The notes under the pieces were generated by a model, which was not told where the DNA came from, did not search any database, and was given only the letters and a program-made list of their open reading frames with translations. The translations under genes were made by a program, and so were the position numbers. This document shows positions 35,991 through 47,347 of a stretch of 64,000 nt of DNA, piece after piece (the stretch's first letter is position 1; every line of letters begins with the position of its first letter). This DNA comes from Natranaerovirga hydrolytica (lineage in GTDB: Bacteria; Bacillota; Clostridia; Lachnospirales; DSM-24629). The stretch spans positions 1-64,000 of the forward strand of contig NZ_SMGQ01000014.1 in the NCBI RefSeq assembly GCF_004339095.1, written 5' to 3'.

Positions 35991-38093
35991 TTATATCACA
36001 TCATTAAATAGATGATTATGACTAAATTCTAAGGCTTTGGCTTTTGTTAGGGGTTTGCTAATTAAGTAACCTTGTATAACGTCGCATTGATATTGTTCTA
36101 ATACAACTTGCTGTTGTTTTAATTCAACACCTTCTGCAACAACCATAAAGCCTAATTTTTGGGATATCAGAATAATGTCTTCTGTTAAGTTGTAAACTTT
36201 ATCATTTTTTAATAAATCACCAATAAATGATTTGTCTATTTTTAATGTGTTAATAGGCAATTGCCTTAAGTAATTCAAGGAGGAATAACCTGTTCCAAAG
36301 TCATCTAAGGACGTTTGTATGCCCATTTTCTTTAGTTTATATATTTTTTTAGCATTCATCGCAAAATCATTCATCAAAGCTGTTTCTGTTATTTCTATTC
36401 CTATATGATCGGGAGAAATTTTTGCTTCATCTATGGTGTGAATGACCTTTTCAACAAAATCATCTTCTCTTAATTGGTTAGCTGAGACGTTAATTGATAT
36501 AACATACTTATTGGTTCCTTGATTCACTTCTTTTGCAAATTGACAAGCTTCTTTTAATACCCAATCACCTATTTTTATGATCATATCGGATTCTTCTGCT
36601 ATGGTTATAAATTTCATTGGCGGAATTTCGCCAAAATCCTTTGTTTTCCATCTAATCAATGCTTCAAATCCAATAAGTCCATTGGTTTTAAGGTCAATTT
36701 GTGGTTGATAGTGCAAGGTGAACTCATTATTTTCTAATGCCGTTCTCAAATGGTTATAAATGTATAATTTATCTGCTATTTCTTTATTCATTTCTTTATT
36801 AAAGAATATATATTTGTTCTTACCAGTCTCTTTTGCTTTATACATTGCAGAATCTGCATCTTTTAGTAAATTATTAGGATCTATTCCATCACTTGGATAG
36901 ACTGAAACGCCTATACTTGTTGTCAAATAAAATTCTTTTTGATCTATGACATATTTCTTTTGAAATAAAGCAATGATTTGATCTGCTATTTTTTTTATGG
37001 CTTCAATTGCTTGTTCATTATGAATTAATATAACAAATTCATCGCCACCAAACCGATAAATATTAATGTTACTGTTTTTTAAGGTTTTCAACCTTTTTCC
37101 TATTTCAATTAACACTTTGTCTCCAATAATATGACCATATGTATCATTAACGTATTTAAAGTTATCTACATCTAAAAACATTATAGCGCCATGTCCTTTG
37201 TTTTGTACAACCACTTTAGATAATTTTTCTTGTAAAACCAATCGATTGGGTAATTTTGTTAATGTATCACTGTATGCTAATTTTTTTATATTATTTTCCT
37301 GTAGTTTTTTTGTGGTTATGTTTGTCAAAGAACCAATAATACGTGTTAAATTGCCCACTGTATCATAAAATAAAATACAATTTTGTTCAATCCAAATAAT
37401 ATTATTATTAATATCGTATACCCGATATTCGCATGTGATTTTTTTTGGATATGCGTTTTCGATTTGATGAATAACGTTTTTTACAATTTGAAAATCTTTA
37501 GGATGTATAATAGAAAACCAATCTTTTATATTGGGCGTATCAAAATGATACTGTTCTCCTAAAAAATTTTTATACCATTCTTTTGATATGTAGATGGTAT
37601 CATTTGATACATCAATATCCCATAGACCTTCGTTACTGGCTAAAAAAACATATTTGTATCTTTCTCGACTTCTTCTTAAATTCTCTTTGCTTTCTTGAAT
37701 GATATCAAATTGATTTCTCAACTCTTCATCTGACGCTTCTAATTCTTCATATAAAGCTGTTAATTGTTCATTGCTTTCTAATAGTTCTTTTTCTACCATT
37801 TTCCTTTTTTTGATATTAAAAGCCATTGCAAATACTAGTCCTACTAAAATAATATGGCTTCCAACAAAAATCCCCATTATATATGTGTTACCAAGATAAT
37901 ACTCCCAATAAGTACCCGTTACAATAGCTAGCACACTATCTTTGTTAGCTGTTAATAAAACCCTACTTGGAGTATTACCCAATTTAAAGTAGTCCCAAAG
38001 ATAAGGTATTGCCTTAAAAACATTGTATACACTGATAATAAGTAAACATAAAAAACCTATTGACTTCCCCTTCTGCCAAAAAAACTTTTTCAT
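35991..38093 (-). CDS. Membrane PAS-GGDEF-EAL cyclic-di-GMP protein
   Basis: The protein of 700 residues has two N-terminal membrane helices (about 12-32 and 72-92), a coiled coil (95-145), a PAS domain with PAC motif (145-265), GGDEF (about 270-430) and EAL (about 440-695). The GGDEF motif is intact (RFGGDEF), as are key EAL residues (FEALIRW, DDFGTGYSSL, AEGVE), so it could both make and degrade c-di-GMP. A PAS ligand would set the balance. It is monocistronic, with its own promoter. Confidence 0.95.
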   Translation of the reverse strand: MKKFFWQKGKSIGFLCLLIISVYNVFKAIPYLWDYFKLGNTPSRVLLTANKDSVLAIVTGTYWEYYLGNTYIMGIFVGSHIILVGLVFAMAFNIKKRKMVEKELLESNEQLTALYEELEASDEELRNQFDIIQESKENLRRSRERYKYVFLASNEGLWDIDVSNDTIYISKEWYKNFLGEQYHFDTPNIKDWFSIIHPKDFQIVKNVIHQIENAYPKKITCEYRVYDINNNIIWIEQNCILFYDTVGNLTRIIGSLTNITTKKLQENNIKKLAYSDTLTKLPNRLVLQEKLSKVVVQNKGHGAIMFLDVDNFKYVNDTYGHIIGDKVLIEIGKRLKTLKNSNINIYRFGGDEFVILIHNEQAIEAIKKIADQIIALFQKKYVIDQKEFYLTTSIGVSVYPSDGIDPNNLLKDADSAMYKAKETGKNKYIFFNKEMNKEIADKLYIYNHLRTALENNEFTLHYQPQIDLKTNGLIGFEALIRWKTKDFGEIPPMKFITIAEESDMIIKIGDWVLKEACQFAKEVNQGTNKYVISINVSANQLREDDFVEKVIHTIDEAKISPDHIGIEITETALMNDFAMNAKKIYKLKKMGIQTSLDDFGTGYSSLNYLRQLPINTLKIDKSFIGDLLKNDKVYNLTEDIILISQKLGFMVVAEGVELKQQQVVLEQYQCDVIQGYLISKPLTKAKALEFSHNHLFNDVI

Positions 38094-38160
38094 ATATTTA
38101 TAATCCCCTCTTATTCTTTTTTATAAATATTGTTTGTTTTTTATCATTCATTTTGTAAAT

Positions 38161-38190
38161 ATTATAACATATACCTTCTTATTATTACAA
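38161..38190 (-). promoter_or_regulatory. Promoter of the GGDEF-EAL gene
   Basis: Minus-strand TTGTAA (38190-38185), an 18-bp spacer and TATAAT (38166-38161) lie about 65 bp before the start codon. Confidence 0.65.
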
Positions 38191-38290
38191 CTGCTAACAA
38201 AAAGCATTTTTTAAATTTTATTTTAGAAAAATTTGTTATTTTTTGTAGAATAATGTAATGACACAAATAAAGACTATCTATATCTATAAC

Positions 38291-38325
38291 AAAAAAACGA
38301 CCAGAACTCCTTATGAATTCTAGTC
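38291..38325 (-). terminator. Terminator of the pyr operon
   Basis: On the minus strand GACTAGAATTC pairs with GAGTTCTGGTC, with wobble pairs, followed by GTTTTTTT. It lies just after the pyrE stop. Confidence 0.88.
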
Positions 38326-38340
38326 ATTTCACACTATTTT

Positions 38341-39015
38341 TTATATACTTCTATATAATTTATAATAGTCATCAATTGCTTTTTTTATCTCATCGTTAAT
38401 AATAACTTCACCTTTATAAGGCTTATTATATAAATGTTCTACGACTTCATCCATTGTGACAATGGCTGTGGTTTTTATATTATGATTTTCTTGTATTTCT
38501 TTTAAGGCGCTTTTTTCGCCTTTTCCTTTCTCCATTCGATCCACTGAAACCACTAAACCTAATACCTCTACATTCCCTTGTTTTTTAATAATGGGCATGG
38601 TTTCTTGTATTGAAGTTCCTGCTGTTGTTACGTCTTCTATAATAATCACTTTGTCTCCATCATTCATCGGACTTCCCAATAATATTCCTGTATCGCCGTG
38701 GTCTTTTATTTCTTTTCGATTGGCACAATAATTGATATCTATATCATAATGCTCACTCAAAGATATAGCGGTGGTCACACTTAAAGGAATGCCTTTGTAT
38801 GCCGGCCCAAATAATATATTAAAGTCTTTTCCAAAAGTTTCTACAATGGCTTTTGAATAAAATTCTCCTAGCTTTCTCAATTGTTTTCCTGTTCTATAAA
38901 ATCCTGTATTAATAAAAAACGGGGTTTTCCTTCCGCTTTTTGTAACAAAATCTCCAAATTTTAAAACTTTACAATCCACCATAAACTCAATAAAATCTTT
39001 TTTATATTGCTCCAT
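38341..39015 (-). CDS. pyrE: Orotate phosphoribosyltransferase
   Basis: It joins orotate to PRPP to form OMP, the fifth step of UMP synthesis. The 224-residue protein has the PRPP-binding motif VIIEDVTTAGTS and the GPAYKGIPLS segment. It is the last gene of the operon. Confidence 0.96.
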   Translation of the reverse strand: MEQYKKDFIEFMVDCKVLKFGDFVTKSGRKTPFFINTGFYRTGKQLRKLGEFYSKAIVETFGKDFNILFGPAYKGIPLSVTTAISLSEHYDIDINYCANRKEIKDHGDTGILLGSPMNDGDKVIIIEDVTTAGTSIQETMPIIKKQGNVEVLGLVVSVDRMEKGKGEKSALKEIQENHNIKTTAIVTMDEVVEHLYNKPYKGEVIINDEIKKAIDDYYKLYRSI

Positions 39016-39036
39016 TTTTATACCACCCTTCTTATT

Positions 39037-39966
39037 CTATATACAATTAAATGCCTCTTCATTCTTTACGGCTACACCGATCAAATCATGAATGTCTTTT
39101 ACATTATACTGTTTCATATAATTTTGAATGCCTTCTAGAACATCACTTGTTGCTGTAGGGTTAGCAAAATTAGCCGTTCCAACAGCAATACCTGTTGCAC
39201 CTGCCATCATAAACTCAATAGCGTCTTCACCGGTCATTATACCACCCATTCCTATAATGGGTAAATTAACGGCTTGAGCAACTTGATAAACCATCCGTAC
39301 CGCCACAGGTTTTATTGCTGGACCTGATAAACCACCCATTTTATTAGCTAAGGCAAATTCTTTTTTGTGTATGTCTATTTTCATACCTAATAATGTATTA
39401 ATAAGAGATAAAGCATCTGCGCCTCCTGCTTGGGCAGCTTTTGCCATTTCTGCTATATCTGTAACATTAGGACTTAATTTGACGATTAACGGTTGTTTGG
39501 CATATTTTTTAACTTGTTGGGTTACCTTTTCAACCATTTTGGGTTGGGTTCCAAAGGCAATGCCACCTTCTTTCACATTTGGACAAGAGATGTTAAGTTC
39601 TAATAAATCAATTGCTGCATCACTAAGCTTTTCTACTACTTCGCAATAATCTTCAACGGTTCTTCCCGCAATATTAACCACAATTTTTGTATCAAACTGT
39701 TTTAAAAAAGGAATGTCTTCTTTAATAAAATAGTCTACTCCTGGATTTTGTAACCCTACTGCATTTAACATCCCACCATAAGTCTCTGCAATTCTTGGTG
39801 TTTTATTACCAGACCAAGGTTTGTTGGCAATGCCTTTGACAACCACTGCTCCTAATTGATTAAGATCAACAAATTCGCTATATTCTTTACCTGAACCAAA
39901 AGTTCCTGAAGCTGTCATCACAGGATTTTTTAATTCAACGGAACCAATCTTGACACCTAAGTTCAT
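39037..39966 (-). CDS. pyrD: Dihydroorotate dehydrogenase, class 1B catalytic subunit
   Basis: It oxidises dihydroorotate to orotate with FMN and passes electrons to PyrK and then NAD. The 309-residue protein has the class 1B cysteine in [13 protein letters not shown], and FMN segments [10 protein letters not shown] and [11 protein letters not shown]. Its ATG overlaps the pyrK stop by one base (TAATG), fitting a fixed subunit ratio. Confidence 0.96.
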   Translation of the reverse strand: MNLGVKIGSVELKNPVMTASGTFGSGKEYSEFVDLNQLGAVVVKGIANKPWSGNKTPRIAETYGGMLNAVGLQNPGVDYFIKEDIPFLKQFDTKIVVNIAGRTVEDYCEVVEKLSDAAIDLLELNISCPNVKEGGIAFGTQPKMVEKVTQQVKKYAKQPLIVKLSPNVTDIAEMAKAAQAGGADALSLINTLLGMKIDIHKKEFALANKMGGLSGPAIKPVAVRMVYQVAQAVNLPIIGMGGIMTGEDAIEFMMAGATGIAVGTANFANPTATSDVLEGIQNYMKQYNVKDIHDLIGVAVKNEEAFNCI

Positions 39967-40727
39967 TACAAAGCCACCTCCTCAGCCAAAAAAACAGGTC
40001 CTTCTTTACAGACTCGCTTATTCTTCATCGTTTCATCTTTAGTTTCGCAAATGCAGCCTAAGCAAGCACCGATTCCACAAGCCATTTTTTCTTCTACAGA
40101 TAATTGAGCAGGTATAGTATTGTTTAAGGCATAATCTTGGATTGCCTTTAACATACCTTTTGGTCCACAAGCATATAATTGATCTATTTTTAAGTTTTGC
40201 TCTTTTAATAAAGTCATTACATTGCCTTTATGTCCAACATTTCCATCTTCTGTAGCAACATATACTTTACCATATTGTTCAAATTCATCTGCTAAAAAAA
40301 GTGTGTCTCGATAGCCTAAAAAGATATGTTTTTCCCCTTTTAATTGCTTACATAGTTCCAGCAAAGGAGGAATACCAATTCCCCCACCCATTATTACTGA
40401 AACTTGATTGTCTTTTAAATCAAATCCATTGCCCAGTGGTCCTAAAACATCTATTAATTCACCTTCCACATAACAAGATACTTCTTGAGTGCCTGCACCA
40501 AAAACACGGTATACAAGTCTTATGCTATGGGTTGCTTTATTAATTTCACATATACTAATAGGACGTGGGAGCAATCGGCTACCATCTCTACAATATAACG
40601 CAACAAATTGACCGACCTTTGCGTTATCTGCTATTGCTTTGTTTTCTATCCACATTTCATAAACATCTGTTCCAAGGGTTTGATGTTTTTTTATCTTTGC
40701 CGATGCTTTTACTTTTGATGATGACAT
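39966..40727 (-). CDS. pyrK: Dihydroorotate dehydrogenase electron-transfer subunit
   Basis: It carries FAD and a 2Fe-2S cluster and links PyrD to NAD. The 253 residues include the FAD motif RPISICEI, an NAD site [12 protein letters not shown], and the cluster cysteines C217, C222, C225 and C240. Its presence shows that PyrD is the NAD-dependent class 1B type, suited to anaerobes. Confidence 0.95.
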   Translation of the reverse strand: MSSSKVKASAKIKKHQTLGTDVYEMWIENKAIADNAKVGQFVALYCRDGSRLLPRPISICEINKATHSIRLVYRVFGAGTQEVSCYVEGELIDVLGPLGNGFDLKDNQVSVIMGGGIGIPPLLELCKQLKGEKHIFLGYRDTLFLADEFEQYGKVYVATEDGNVGHKGNVMTLLKEQNLKIDQLYACGPKGMLKAIQDYALNNTIPAQLSVEEKMACGIGACLGCICETKDETMKNKRVCKEGPVFLAEEVAL

Positions 40728-40742
40728 TTCTCCACTTCCTTT

Positions 40743-43700
40743 TTATATATTATTGGCAATATCGTATACGTCTAAGGTGCTTTCATCTAATTTTGCTTTT
40801 AATGTATCTAACAATCCTTCTGCTGTATCTAAAGACGTTAAGACGGGTACTGAACTTTCTATTGCTGCTCTTCTTATCATAAACCCATCTCTTCTAGCAT
40901 CATTGGCTTTTGTTGGTGTATTGATGACAATATCTACCATGCCACTTCTCACTAAATCTAAAATGTTAGGTACACCTTCATTGATTTTTTTAACTTGTTT
41001 AACTTTTAGTCCTGAAGCTTCTAATCTTTTTGCTGTACCTTCTGTTGCCACAAATTGATAGTCTAGTTGGTCTAATTCTTTTGCTAATTTTGCAAATCGT
41101 TCTTGGTCTTCTGGTTTAATGGTTACTAATATTGTACCATTTTTCTTTGGCATTGGTATACCTGCTCCAACAAAACCTTTATATAATGCTTCTTCAAATG
41201 TTTTACCAATTCCTAATACTTCTCCAGTGGATTTCATTTCTGGTCCTAAACTCACTTCTACATCTGGTAACTTTTGTGTAGAAAATACAGGTACTTTAAT
41301 GGCATAGTTTTCTTTTTCAGGATACAAACCTTTTCCATACCCTAAGTCTTTTAATTTTTCTCCAAGCATTACTGAAGTTGCCAAATCTATAATTGGCACA
41401 CCTGTTACTTTGCTAATATAAGGTACTGTTCTAGAGGATCTAGGATTCACTTCTATAATGTATAGCTTGCCTTCTGCTTCAATAAATTGTATGTTAATCA
41501 TTCCGATAACATTTAAAGCCACTGCCATTTTTTTGGTTACTTCTAAAATTTTATCTTTTATTTCTTGCGTAATATTTCTAGGTGGGTAAATGGATATACT
41601 ATCGCCTGAATGCACACCTGCTTTTTCTAAATGTTCCATTATTCCAGGTATTAGAATATCTTCCCCATCACATATGGCATCGACTTCAATTTCTTTACCT
41701 GTTAAATATTTGTCTATAAGCACAGATTGATTGTCTTCTTTTTCAAAGGCTTGTACCAGGTATTGTTCTAATTCTTGTTTATTATAAGTAATCTCCATAC
41801 CTTGTCCACCCAGTACATACGATGGTCTAACCAGTGCAGGATAACCAATTTCGTCACCTTTTTCAAGCCCTTCTTCAAGAGACCATACCCCTACACCTTT
41901 TGGTCTATCCACATCAAACTTTTCTAAAAGGGCATCGAATTTTTCTCTATCTTCTGCTGCGTCTATATCTACTGGACTTGTTCCTAATATTTTGATGCCT
42001 TTTTCCCTTAAAAAGTTTGCTAATTTGATTGCTGTTTGTCCACCGAATTGTAATACAACGCCTTCTGGCTTTTCTTTTTCTATAATATTAAGGGTATCTT
42101 CTTCTGTAAGGGGTTCAAAGTATAGCTTATCTGCAATATCAAAGTCTGTACTAACTGTTTCTGGATTGTTATTTACAATAATGGTTTCGATACCTTTTTT
42201 TCTAAGAGCTAATATACTATGAACAGAACAATAATCAAATTCTATTCCTTGACCAATTCGAATAGGACCTGATCCTAATACCATAATTTTTCTTCTATCA
42301 CTGACTTCTACTTCATCATAGATATCATATGTGGAGTAGTAATATGGCGAAATGGCTTCAAATTCTCCACCACAAGTATCAACCATTTTGTACACTGGTA
42401 AAATGCCATATTCTTTTCTTTTATTGTAAATGTCTTCACTGCTACATCCTATAAAATCTGCAATGCCCTTATCAGAGAATCCTTTGACTTTTAAGGTTTT
42501 CAGCCATTCTTTATCTAAATTCTCAAAACCTATTTGACGTAGTTTTTCTTCTTCATCTACTATTTTTTTGATTTTATTCACAAAGAAAGGGTCCATTCCT
42601 GTTATTTTACACACTTTATCCACTCTATAAAATCTTCTTAACATCTCTGCTAAGTCAAATAAACGTTCATCATCTGGTATTTGTACTCTTCTTTTTAATT
42701 CTTCTAATGACCTTGTTGCTGCTTTTTTATGATATAAGCTGTACTGACCAATTTCAAGAGATCTTACTGCTTTTAGTAAAGCGGCTTCAAAGTTATTGCC
42801 AATTGCCATAACTTCACCTGTTGCCATCATTTTTGTTCCTAATACTTTTTTAGCTCTTCTAAATTTGTCAAAAGGCCATTTTGGTATTTTTATGACACAG
42901 TAATCTAATGTGGGTTCAAAACAAGCTTTCGTTTTTTTGGTAACATCGTTTTCAATTTCATCTAAGTTGTATCCTAATGCTATTTTTGTCGATACTTTTG
43001 CTATGGGATAGCCTGTTGCTTTTGATGCCAAAGCAGATGAACGGCTTACTCTAGGGTTAATTTCTATAACCGCATAATCGAAATTATCTGGATTAAGAGC
43101 TAACTGAACATTACATCCACCTTCGATACCAACTGCGTTAATAATGTCAATTGAAGCCTTTCTTAACATTTGATACTCTATATCTGATAAGGTTTGTGAC
43201 GGCGCTACCACTATACTATCACCTGTATGTACGCCTACAGGGTCAATATTTTCCATATTACATACCGTAATACAGTTGCCTGCTGAGTCTCTAATGACTT
43301 CATATTCAATTTCTTTCCAACCTTTTATTGATTTTTCCAGCAAAACTTGTCCAACACGACTCAGTTGTAGACCTTGAGCTAATATTTCTTTCAATTCTTC
43401 TTTGTCATCTGCTATACCACCACCTGTACCACCTAATGTGTAAGCTGGTCGAACCACTACTGGATAGCCAATACTTTGAGCAAAATCAACACCATCTTCC
43501 ATGGTCGTAACAATTTTACTTGGAGGCGTAGGCTGATTGATACGTTCCATTAATCTTTTGAAATCGTCTCTGTCTTCTCCCTCTTTAATGGCTGCAATAG
43601 GTGTTCCTATAACTTTAACATTGTATTTTTCTAATATTTTATTATCATGTAATTCCACTGCTAAGTTAAGACCTGTTTGTCCACCAACACCGGCAAGAAT

Positions 43701-43955
43701 ACTATCTGGTCTTTCTTTTGCTATAATTTTTTCAGCAAATTCTACTGTTAATGGTTCAATATATACTTTATCTGCAACTTCTTTATCCGTCATAATAGTG
43801 GCAGGATTACTATTTAATAAAACCGTTTCAATTCCTTCTTCTTTAAGTGCTTGACAAGCTTGTGTTCCTGAATAATCAAATTCTGCTGCTTGACCAATTA
43901 TAATTGGTCCTGAACCTAATACTAATACTTTTTTAATACGTGTATCTCTTGGCAT
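40743..43955 (-). CDS. carB: Carbamoyl-phosphate synthase large subunit
   Basis: It forms carbamoyl phosphate from bicarbonate, ATP and ammonia delivered by CarA. The 1070 residues show the expected internal duplication, with [17 protein letters not shown] in the first half and [17 protein letters not shown] in the second, two ATP-grasp domains, and the C-terminal allosteric domain. It lies between carA and pyrK. No separate arginine-specific copy is seen here. Confidence 0.98.
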   Translation of the reverse strand: MPRDTRIKKVLVLGSGPIIIGQAAEFDYSGTQACQALKEEGIETVLLNSNPATIMTDKEVADKVYIEPLTVEFAEKIIAKERPDSILAGVGGQTGLNLAVELHDNKILEKYNVKVIGTPIAAIKEGEDRDDFKRLMERINQPTPPSKIVTTMEDGVDFAQSIGYPVVVRPAYTLGGTGGGIADDKEELKEILAQGLQLSRVGQVLLEKSIKGWKEIEYEVIRDSAGNCITVCNMENIDPVGVHTGDSIVVAPSQTLSDIEYQMLRKASIDIINAVGIEGGCNVQLALNPDNFDYAVIEINPRVSRSSALASKATGYPIAKVSTKIALGYNLDEIENDVTKKTKACFEPTLDYCVIKIPKWPFDKFRRAKKVLGTKMMATGEVMAIGNNFEAALLKAVRSLEIGQYSLYHKKAATRSLEELKRRVQIPDDERLFDLAEMLRRFYRVDKVCKITGMDPFFVNKIKKIVDEEEKLRQIGFENLDKEWLKTLKVKGFSDKGIADFIGCSSEDIYNKRKEYGILPVYKMVDTCGGEFEAISPYYYSTYDIYDEVEVSDRRKIMVLGSGPIRIGQGIEFDYCSVHSILALRKKGIETIIVNNNPETVSTDFDIADKLYFEPLTEEDTLNIIEKEKPEGVVLQFGGQTAIKLANFLREKGIKILGTSPVDIDAAEDREKFDALLEKFDVDRPKGVGVWSLEEGLEKGDEIGYPALVRPSYVLGGQGMEITYNKQELEQYLVQAFEKEDNQSVLIDKYLTGKEIEVDAICDGEDILIPGIMEHLEKAGVHSGDSISIYPPRNITQEIKDKILEVTKKMAVALNVIGMINIQFIEAEGKLYIIEVNPRSSRTVPYISKVTGVPIIDLATSVMLGEKLKDLGYGKGLYPEKENYAIKVPVFSTQKLPDVEVSLGPEMKSTGEVLGIGKTFEEALYKGFVGAGIPMPKKNGTILVTIKPEDQERFAKLAKELDQLDYQFVATEGTAKRLEASGLKVKQVKKINEGVPNILDLVRSGMVDIVINTPTKANDARRDGFMIRRAAIESSVPVLTSLDTAEGLLDTLKAKLDESTLDVYDIANNI

Positions 43956-43970
43956 TATAATGCTCCTTCC

Positions 43971-45035
43971 TTAACAATTTTCTTTGATTAAATTTAAAAA
44001 TTCATCAAATATGTGTGCTGTATCTGTAGGACCCGGTCCTGCTTCTGGATGAAATTGTATGCTATAAATCGGTAATTCCTTATGCTTTAAGCCTTCTATT
44101 GAGCCGTCATTTAAATTAATGTGGGTAACATCTACATTTTCTGGTAGTGAATCCCCTTTTACCACATAACCGTGATTTTGTGAAGTAATCATAATATGAT
44201 TGGTCTTAAGATTTTTAACTGGATGATTGCCACCTCTGTGTCCAAATTTCAACTTTTCTGTGTCCCCATCTAAAGCTAATGCAATCAGTTGATGACCTAA
44301 ACAAATACCTTCTATTGGTTTTTTACCAATAACCTTTTTAATTTCCTCAATAACACTTATAATATCTTTTGGATCTCCTGGACCATTGGATAAGAACACC
44401 GCATCCAAGTCATGTTTTAATAATTCTTCTGCCTTAGTAAACGCAGGGAATATCGTTAATTGACACCCTCTATCTCTAAAAGCTTTTACAATATCATTCT
44501 TTATACCAAAGTCCATAATACCAATGTGTGGACCGTTGCCTTCATATGTTACCATTTCTTTTGTGGATACCATTTCTACAGCTTGGGTATTATGAAAGGC
44601 TTTAAACTTTGTTGCTATTTGACTTTCAGTTAATTCTCTAACGGTTATTATACCTTTCATTGTCCCTTGATTTCTAATCATTTTTGTTAAAGCTCTTGTA
44701 TCAATCCCTTCAATACCCATTACTTTATTTTGTTTTAAATAATCGTCTAATTCAAATTCACATCTAAAATTATTTGGAGAGTCACATCTTTCTCTAACAA
44801 TAAACCCTTTTACTTTAATAGAATCCGATTCGATATCGTCTAAGTTGATACCATAGTTACCGATTAAAGGGTAAGTCATCGTTACAATTTGTCCATAATA
44901 AGAAGGATCTGTTAGTACTTCTTGATACCCTGTCATACTTGTATTAAAGACGACTTCACCAATTGTTTCTTTCATATATCCAAAGGCTTTACCTTCAAAA
45001 ACCGTTCCATTTTCTAGGATAAGTTGCGCTTTCAT
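43971..45035 (-). CDS. carA: Carbamoyl-phosphate synthase small (glutaminase) subunit
   Basis: It hydrolyses glutamine and channels ammonia to CarB. The 354-residue protein has the class I amidotransferase nucleophile cysteine in GICLGHQ (about residue 243) and a C-terminal FHPEAGPGP with the catalytic His-Glu pair. It is 15 bp from carB. Confidence 0.97.
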   Translation of the reverse strand: MKAQLILENGTVFEGKAFGYMKETIGEVVFNTSMTGYQEVLTDPSYYGQIVTMTYPLIGNYGINLDDIESDSIKVKGFIVRERCDSPNNFRCEFELDDYLKQNKVMGIEGIDTRALTKMIRNQGTMKGIITVRELTESQIATKFKAFHNTQAVEMVSTKEMVTYEGNGPHIGIMDFGIKNDIVKAFRDRGCQLTIFPAFTKAEELLKHDLDAVFLSNGPGDPKDIISVIEEIKKVIGKKPIEGICLGHQLIALALDGDTEKLKFGHRGGNHPVKNLKTNHIMITSQNHGYVVKGDSLPENVDVTHINLNDGSIEGLKHKELPIYSIQFHPEAGPGPTDTAHIFDEFLNLIKENC

Positions 45036-45080
45036 TTTCTTCCTCCTTTAGTTTGCTTGCTGCTTTATACTTAATAATCA

Positions 45081-45998
45081 TTACAATGCATTGCTTAAAT
45101 CTTTTTTCATATCTAATACGGCTTGTCTTGATGCCAATGCAAAATCTTCTTCTTTAAATTGTTGGTATGAGTCTTTTTGATACGCGGCTATAACGCCTCT
45201 TGAAGAATTAATTATGGCACCTAATCCGTCTTCATTAAAGTAGTTTGCCATATCTTCTGCTTTTCCACCTTGAGCACCATATCCTGGCACTAAAAAATAC
45301 GTTTTTGGCATTAGTTTTCTAAGTTTTTTACCGACCTCTGGATAAGTAGCGCCTACAACGGCACCTACATAACTATAGTCTTGCCCCATATGCTCTCTTC
45401 CCCATTCATCCACTTTCATGGCCACTTGTTCGTATAAATAATTGTCGCCAACTTTTAAATCTTGAAAATCACCACTGCTTGGGTTAGATGTTTTTACCAG
45501 AATAAATAACCCTTTGCTTTCTTCTTTACACACATCTAAAAATGGCTTAATGGTATCATAACCCATATATGGATTAATGGTTATAAAGTCATTTTTAAAT
45601 GCTCTTTCTTTGTTGCCTTCTATATTGGATTGACCTAAATGTCCTATAGCATATGCCTCTGCAGTTGAAGATATATCACCTCTTTTAATATCTCCAATAA
45701 CCACTAAACCTTTTTCTTTTGCATAGTTTACTGTTTTTTGATAGGCAATGATACCTTCAATACCGTATTGTTCATACATTGCAATTTGAGGTTTTACGGC
45801 TGGTACTTCATCATATATGTGGTCAATAATGTCTTTATTAAATTGGTAAAATGCTTCTGCTACCCCTTCATTGGTTTTACCATATGCTTTAAATGCTTTT
45901 TCTTTTATAAATGAAGGTACAAAGTTAAGCTTTGGATCCAGTCCCACCACAATTGGACTATTTTGTTTTTTTATCTTATCAATTAGTTGATTCATCAT
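45081..45998 (-). CDS. pyrF: Orotidine 5'-phosphate decarboxylase (type 2)
   Basis: It decarboxylates OMP to UMP, the final step. The 305-residue length and the GDIKRGDISSTA active-site motif with its Asp-Lys pairs mark the longer type 2 subfamily. An AAAGGA site precedes the first of two adjacent ATGs. Confidence 0.95.
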   Translation of the reverse strand: MMNQLIDKIKKQNSPIVVGLDPKLNFVPSFIKEKAFKAYGKTNEGVAEAFYQFNKDIIDHIYDEVPAVKPQIAMYEQYGIEGIIAYQKTVNYAKEKGLVVIGDIKRGDISSTAEAYAIGHLGQSNIEGNKERAFKNDFITINPYMGYDTIKPFLDVCKEESKGLFILVKTSNPSSGDFQDLKVGDNYLYEQVAMKVDEWGREHMGQDYSYVGAVVGATYPEVGKKLRKLMPKTYFLVPGYGAQGGKAEDMANYFNEDGLGAIINSSRGVIAAYQKDSYQQFKEEDFALASRQAVLDMKKDLSNAL

Positions 45999-46016
45999 AG
46001 ATATATTGTCCTTTCT

Positions 46017-47291
46017 TTAACTTTCAAACACTACTTTTCCTGAAACCATTGTATGGGTAACCATTCCTCTAACTTCATAATTATGAAATGGGCTGTTTTT
46101 TCCTTTTGATACAAATGTATTGACATCTATTGTATGTTTTTTATTGGGATTGATAATTGTAATATCTGCCGTTTTACCTTCTGCTAAACTGCCTTTATCC
46201 AGTCCCAGCCTTTTCGCTGGATTATAGCTCATTTTTTCAACCATTTGTTTGGGTGTTATAATCCCTTTATTGACTAATGCGGTTATGGTTAATGGAACAG
46301 CCGTTTCAAGACCTACAATTCCAAATGGTGCTTCATCAAATGTTGTGTTTTTTTCATCATAATGATGAGGTGCGTGATCTGTAGCGATAATGTCAATAAT
46401 GTCTTTTTTCAAACCTTCTTTTAATGCTTCCACATCTACTTTTGAGCGTAAGGGTGGGTTCATCTTATAGTTGGTATCAAATCCATCTACATCTTCATCT
46501 GTTAAGATAAAGTGATGTGGGCAAACTTCTCCTGTTACATCTATTTTGTCTTCTTTCGCTCTTTCTAGTAACTTTAAGCTACCTTTTGTACTAATATGGC
46601 ATAAGTGTAGTTTTGTACCTGTTTGCCTTGCTAAGATAATATCCCTACTGGTTATAACATCTTCTACATCATTAGATATACCTGCTAACCCCAAGCTTAG
46701 TGCTTTATCTCCTGCGTTCATAACACCTTTTCCAACTAAGTCTTTATCTTCACAATGAGCGAATACAATTAAGTCGAACATTTTAGAATAAGTCATTGCT
46801 TTTTTATAAATTCCTGCATTCATTACCGTATGCCCATCTTCGCTAATACCGCATATGCCTGCTTTTGCCATATTACCTATATTGGCTAGTTCTTCTCCTT
46901 TTTGTCCTTTTGTAACGGAGCCTATTGGCAGAATATTAATAGCCGAATCTCTACTGGCTTTTAAATTAAGGTATTCTACCATATATTCATTGTCTATAAT
47001 TGGGTTGGTATTGGGCATGGTACAAATGGTTGTAAAACCACCTTTTGCTCCACTTTTTGAACCGGTTTTTATGGTTTCTTTGTGTTCAAAACCTGGTTCT
47101 CTTAAATGAACATGCATATCAATTAATCCTGGTACGACCCAAGCATTATTAGCATCAATGACTTTGTCTGCTTCTTCTTGAATGTTTTTTTCTACTTTTG
47201 CAATCTTATCGCCTTCTATTAATATATCGTATGCACCTTCTTTATGGGTTGCTGGATCTATAACGTGTCCATTTTTAATGAGTGTTTTCAT
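46017..47291 (-). CDS. pyrC: Dihydroorotase (class I)
   Basis: It cyclises carbamoyl aspartate to dihydroorotate. The 424-residue metalloenzyme has the metal-binding DMHVHLREPG, later histidines in CPHHF and LCHIS, and the catalytic aspartate in ATDHAPH. It is second in the operon after pyrB. Confidence 0.97.
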   Translation of the reverse strand: MKTLIKNGHVIDPATHKEGAYDILIEGDKIAKVEKNIQEEADKVIDANNAWVVPGLIDMHVHLREPGFEHKETIKTGSKSGAKGGFTTICTMPNTNPIIDNEYMVEYLNLKASRDSAINILPIGSVTKGQKGEELANIGNMAKAGICGISEDGHTVMNAGIYKKAMTYSKMFDLIVFAHCEDKDLVGKGVMNAGDKALSLGLAGISNDVEDVITSRDIILARQTGTKLHLCHISTKGSLKLLERAKEDKIDVTGEVCPHHFILTDEDVDGFDTNYKMNPPLRSKVDVEALKEGLKKDIIDIIATDHAPHHYDEKNTTFDEAPFGIVGLETAVPLTITALVNKGIITPKQMVEKMSYNPAKRLGLDKGSLAEGKTADITIINPNKKHTIDVNTFVSKGKNSPFHNYEVRGMVTHTMVSGKVVFES

Positions 47292-47347
47292 TGTTATTCA
47301 TCCTTCCTTGGTCCGAGCCTATGGTTTCAATCTTTTTCTAACACAAT